Source: F1-120-MAGs023 sp038228615 (GTDB taxonomy: Bacteria; Actinomycetota; Acidimicrobiia; IMCC26256; PALSA-610). Taken from it: a DNA stretch of 8,484 nt. The stretch spans positions 1 to 8,484 of the forward strand of contig JBBRPC010000166.1 in assembly GCA_038228615.1 (NCBI GenBank), in the 5' to 3' direction. Of the stretch, positions 5,665 to 8,484 are shown in pieces; within the stretch, counting starts at the first letter, position 1, and each line of letters opens with the position of its first letter. The notes under the pieces are model-generated. The model had not been told where the DNA came from. It saw only the letters and a program-made list of their open reading frames with translations, and searched no databases. The translations under genes were made by a program, and so were the position numbers.

Positions 5665-6819
5665 ATGCGTTCAGCCACCCTTTGGGATGAAATGAAGTCT
5701 CTCGCATCTGATGCTACCGCTCAGCGGTTACCGCCAGAATCGTCGCGAGACGAGCGTCCCCGCATTCTCATGATTGGAGCGTTTCCACCGAGTGAAACCG
5801 GTAGTCGCGCGGTGAGCGAGGATGTAGGAGCAGGTCTGGCGTCCATCGGATGGACCGTGAAAGTTGCTTCGCGCCACGTATCCCGTATACGCAGGCTGCT
5901 GGATCTGCTGTACACCATCTGGAGTTCACGTCAGATGTGCGATGTTGTTCATGTGGATGTATACAGCGGAGCCGCGCTGCGGTGGGCTGAGTGGTCTTCC
6001 CAACTAGCGGTGTGGTTGGGGCTCCCACTTGTCTTGACCCTTCACGGCGGCAACCTTCCTCGCGTTTTTGCGTCCAACTCCGCCAGGATGCGGCGTCTGC
6101 TGGAAAAAGCGGATGCGATCACCGCGCCGTCCGCGTATTTAACCGACGCGGCCGCACCCCACATCCCCAACGTTCACCTGTTGCCGAACGGCCTGTTTCT
6201 GCAGCGTTACGCGTTTCGTGAGCGAACCTCCGCCATGCCGAACCTGGTGTGGCTACGGGCGTTTCATCGGATGTACCAACCGACGATGGCGGTTGAGGTC
6301 CTCGCCCGCGTGCTCCTGCAGGAGCCGCGAGTTCAGCTCACAATGATTGGACCTGACAAGGACGGAAGCGTAAAGGAAGTGTGGACGCGCGCCAGAGAGC
6401 TCAGAGTCGAAGATCGCTTGCGTGTCATCGGCGGCGTGCCGAAACACCAAGTGCCGGAGTATCTCGAACAGAGCGACATCTTTCTCAATACGACATCTGT
6501 CGACAACACACCGGTTACCGTACTGGAAGCTGCAGCATGCGGATTATGCATCGTCAGTACGGACGTTGGCGGGATTCCACGACTGGTGCGTCACGGTGTG
6601 GAAGCGTTGCTCGTTCCTCGCGATCGCCCCGATGAAATGGCAGGGGCGGTGCTGTCCGTGCTTCGAGAGTCGGCCCTCGCTTGTTCATTGTCGATCAACG
6701 CTCGTGCGCTCGCCGCCCGCCATGACTGGGCGCCGATCATTTCGCAGTGGGACCTGCTCTTGCGGCAAACGGCGCGCCTAGACACCCGCTCCTCACTACT
6801 TGGAGAAGCTCGTGGCTGA
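5665..6819 (+). CDS. GT4-family glycosyltransferase (GT-B fold)
   Basis: This retaining glycosyltransferase uses a nucleotide-sugar donor and acts at the cytoplasmic face in repeat-unit assembly. It is 384 aa, a usual length for the family. The N-terminal Rossmann half starts at RILMIGAFPPSETGS (33-47), with the glycine-rich acceptor loop. LTLHGGN at 124-130 and LLPNG at 172-176 follow. The C-terminal half has a phosphate-binding-type MIGPD (227-231), RVIGGV (253-258) and the donor site ending in VLEAAACG (286-293). The EX7E motif appears as Asp280-x7-Glu288. A second possible start, ATG 5692, has GGGA nearby; ATG 5665 has no clear Shine-Dalgarno but fits a near-leaderless transcript. The gene overlaps the next one by 8 bases. 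Sugar specificity is not readable. Confidence 0.85.
   Translation: MRSATLWDEMKSLASDATAQRLPPESSRDERPRILMIGAFPPSETGSRAVSEDVGAGLASIGWTVKVASRHVSRIRRLLDLLYTIWSSRQMCDVVHVDVYSGAALRWAEWSSQLAVWLGLPLVLTLHGGNLPRVFASNSARMRRLLEKADAITAPSAYLTDAAAPHIPNVHLLPNGLFLQRYAFRERTSAMPNLVWLRAFHRMYQPTMAVEVLARVLLQEPRVQLTMIGPDKDGSVKEVWTRARELRVEDRLRVIGGVPKHQVPEYLEQSDIFLNTTSVDNTPVTVLEAAACGLCIVSTDVGGIPRLVRHGVEALLVPRDRPDEMAGAVLSVLRESALACSLSINARALAARHDWAPIISQWDLLLRQTARLDTRSSLLGEARG
6802..6808 (+). promoter_or_regulatory. Ribosome binding site deciding the CapK-like start
   Basis: GGAGAAG lies inside the end of the GT4 gene. GGAG (6802-6805) is six bases before GTG 6812. It therefore favours GTG 6812 over TTG 6800, which would overlap the site itself. 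Confidence 0.6.
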
Positions 6820-8224
6820 CGCACTGCTTCGCTTCTACCATCAAATGCCTTATGCACTGCGCACTGCGATTGCCTCGGCACGTGGACTGCAGTTGCAACG
6901 GACTCGCTACGGCGTAGAAACAGGCCGGTTGCGCGACGAAGCCCTAGCGCGCGAACACTGGACGCCCGCGCAGTGGACCGAATGGCAGGCCGATCGCGTC
7001 ACACGTCTGCTGCACCGCGCGGCGACGCAAGTACCGTACTATCGCGACGTGTGGATGCAACGTCGACGTGCCGGTGACCGCGCCTCGTGGGAATTGCTCG
7101 CCAACTGGAACGTGCTGGAGAAGGAAGCCGTTCGCCGCAATCCCCAAGCATTTCTCGCCGACGATGTGGATCCGCGCCGCCTCGTGAAGGATCACACGAG
7201 CGGCACGTCGGGCACATCGCTCAACCTCTGGTTTCCCCGCGATGTGGTACGGCAATGGTATGCACTGTTTGAAGCGCGCTGGCGTCATTGGTACGGGGTA
7301 TCGCTCGAAGACCGGTGGGCGATTGTTGGCGGTCAGTTGGTAACGCCGGTCTCACATACGCGCGCTCCGTACTGGGTCTGGAACGCGCCGATGCGTCAGC
7401 TTTACATGTCTTCGTATCACATCGCCCCGTCGACGGCGCGCGATTACGCACGCGCGCTGGAGCGGCACGGCGTCCGTTACATGCTTGGATATCCGTCCGC
7501 GATGCACGCACTCGCTCAAGCGATGCTCGAGGCAGGCATCACGACTCCACGCTTGGAGGTGGTGTTGGCTAATGCTGAGCCCGTGCTGCCGTATCAGCGA
7601 CAGTCCATCGAACGCGCGTTTGGCTGTACGCTTCGAGAATCATACGGTATGGCAGAGACGGTGGCGGCGGCCAGCGAGTGCAAGCACGGCGTCATGCATT
7701 TGTGGCCGGAAACCGGCGTGCACGAGGTGCTCGATGGTCACGCCGCGGCGCCGGTCGGAGGGGTCGGCGATCTGGTCGCGACGGGACTGCTCAATAGCGC
7801 GATGCCGCTCATTCGATATCGTGTCGGCGATCGCGTCTCGTTGGCCGCTCCCGAGCAGTCCTGTCTTTGCCATCGCACACTTCCCGTCATGACAAGCATT
7901 GACGGACGTGCCGATGACGTGCTGGTTGCCCCAGATGGGCGCCAAGTCGGACGGCTCGATCCTGTGTTCAAAGCTGCACTCCCGATTCGCGAGGCGCAGA
8001 TCATTCAGGAAACAATTGAGACCATACTCGTTCGCGTCGTCCCAGCCGAAGGATACACGGAGCGCGACGGAATTTCCATCATCGAGCGCATTCGCGACCG
8101 AATGGGTCCGGTAACAGTGACGATTGAGACGTGCGATGCAATTGCGCGTGGTCGAAACGGAAAATTCCGCGCTGTGATCTCTCGCCTCTCCGCGAACACG
8201 ACCCGAGAACGGAACAACAAATGA
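6812..8224 (+). CDS. CapK/PaaK-like adenylate-forming enzyme (acyl-CoA ligase superfamily)
   Basis: A member of the phenylacetate-CoA-ligase-like (CapK) branch of the AMP-binding superfamily, common in capsule and exopolysaccharide loci. It would activate a carboxylic acid with ATP, probably to decorate the sugar chain; the acid is unknown. From GTG 6812 it is 470 aa. The Ser/Thr/Gly ATP loop TSGTSGTS is at 129-136, SYGMAE at 277-282, RYRVGD at 335-340, DGRADDVL at 364-371, and the C-terminal lysine in GKFRAVI at Lys451. All core motifs are present, so it looks active. Cys290, His292 and His296 together with Cys351 and Cys353 form a possible metal site like the one reported in some PaaK-type ligases. 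It overlaps the GT4 gene by 8 bases and the GT2 gene by ATGA, so translation of the three is likely coupled. It is not expected to be a true phenylacetate ligase, since no paa genes are nearby. Confidence 0.8.
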   Translation: MADALLRFYHQMPYALRTAIASARGLQLQRTRYGVETGRLRDEALAREHWTPAQWTEWQADRVTRLLHRAATQVPYYRDVWMQRRRAGDRASWELLANWNVLEKEAVRRNPQAFLADDVDPRRLVKDHTSGTSGTSLNLWFPRDVVRQWYALFEARWRHWYGVSLEDRWAIVGGQLVTPVSHTRAPYWVWNAPMRQLYMSSYHIAPSTARDYARALERHGVRYMLGYPSAMHALAQAMLEAGITTPRLEVVLANAEPVLPYQRQSIERAFGCTLRESYGMAETVAAASECKHGVMHLWPETGVHEVLDGHAAAPVGGVGDLVATGLLNSAMPLIRYRVGDRVSLAAPEQSCLCHRTLPVMTSIDGRADDVLVAPDGRQVGRLDPVFKAALPIREAQIIQETIETILVRVVPAEGYTERDGISIIERIRDRMGPVTVTIETCDAIARGRNGKFRAVISRLSANTTRERNNK

Positions 8225-8484
8225 GTAAGATCGATGTCGAATCCGCGTTGGTGGAGCAAGCATTTGTCTCGGTGATCATTCCGTGCCGCAATGAAGCCCG
8301 ATACATAAGAGCGTGTGTCGAATCCGTCCTCGGGAACGCATGGCCGCCGGATCGCGTGGAGATACTTGTGGTTGACGGCGCGAGCGACGACGGAACCAGA
8401 GAAATTATCCAGTCCATTGCATCACAATTCACCGCTGTGCGTTTGTTGGACAATCCCAAACGTATCGTACCTACCGCGCTAAAC
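8221..8484 (+). CDS. GT2-family glycosyltransferase (3' end outside window)
   Basis: Only the first 88 codons are in the window. After a short variable lead, VSVIIPCRNEARYIRACVES (16-35) is the first strand and helix of a GT-A glycosyltransferase. LVVDGASDDGTR (49-60) is the nucleotide-binding D-G-x-S-x-D-G-T motif. LLDNPKRIVPTALN near the edge matches the segment before the DxD in ExoA-like succinoglycan-type enzymes (from memory of the family). The DxD and acceptor-side residues lie beyond the edge, so activity and membrane segments cannot be judged. The ATG overlaps the CapK-like stop as ATGA. It probably extends the lipid-linked repeat unit begun by the other glycosyltransferases. Confidence 0.85.
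   Translation, partial: MSKIDVESALVEQAFVSVIIPCRNEARYIRACVESVLGNAWPPDRVEILVVDGASDDGTREIIQSIASQFTAVRLLDNPKRIVPTALN

Noticed and set aside
6800..6811. TTG 6800 as the start of the CapK-like gene
   Set aside because: The GGAG at 6802-6805 lies inside that start and is correctly spaced for GTG 6812.
7640..8263. Long - strand open frame opposite the CapK-like gene
   Set aside because: Its translation shows no recognisable domain and it lies fully over strong motifs of the + strand gene; it is a shadow frame.
1..8484. CRISPR array, tRNA, rRNA or phage-defence system
   Set aside because: I saw no regularly spaced repeats, no tRNA- or rRNA-like sequence, and no nuclease-helicase or toxin-antitoxin pairing; the EEP protein is membrane-bound and sits in a polysaccharide locus.

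Overview
The window is a slice of a surface or exported polysaccharide biosynthesis locus from a Gram-negative-type bacterium. It has moderately GC-rich coding DNA, GTG and TTG starts, a lipobox-bearing outer-surface protein and an IS3-family remnant. The mix of a beta-helix lipoprotein with an Ig-like domain, a CapK-like adenylate-forming enzyme and a membrane-tethered EEP-fold enzyme resembles loci in Gemmatimonadota and similar soil phyla. That assignment is an impression and cannot be proved from this sequence.

Layout: (1) Positions 2-940 (+) hold the 3' part of a polysaccharide pyruvyl transferase, cut by the window edge. (2) Positions 941-1206 are gene-poor; a broken 5' end of an IS3-family transposase starts at 1100 and loses homology near 1190. 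(3) Positions 1207-5622 are a block on the - strand. In transcription order it holds a secreted right-handed beta-helix lipoprotein, a possible 31-codon membrane peptide, a GT-B-like glycosyltransferase with EVQHG and LHPRE motifs, and a three-helix membrane protein with an EEP domain. (4) Positions 5623-5664 are a very short divergent region where two sigma70-like promoters lie on top of each other. (5) Positions 5665-8484 are a tightly overlapping + strand operon: GT4 glycosyltransferase, CapK/PaaK-like adenylate-forming enzyme, and the start of a GT2 glycosyltransferase cut by the right edge.

Taken together, the glycosyltransferases (GT4, GT2, GT-B-like) would assemble a repeat unit. The pyruvyl transferase would add an acidic ketal, and the CapK-like enzyme would activate an acid for a non-sugar decoration. 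The beta-helix lipoprotein would bind or trim the polymer at the cell surface, and the EEP protein would act on a phosphoester outside the inner membrane. The polymer cannot be identified. The - strand block sits between two + strand polysaccharide segments with an IS scar at its left edge, which suggests that mobile-element activity rearranged this locus.
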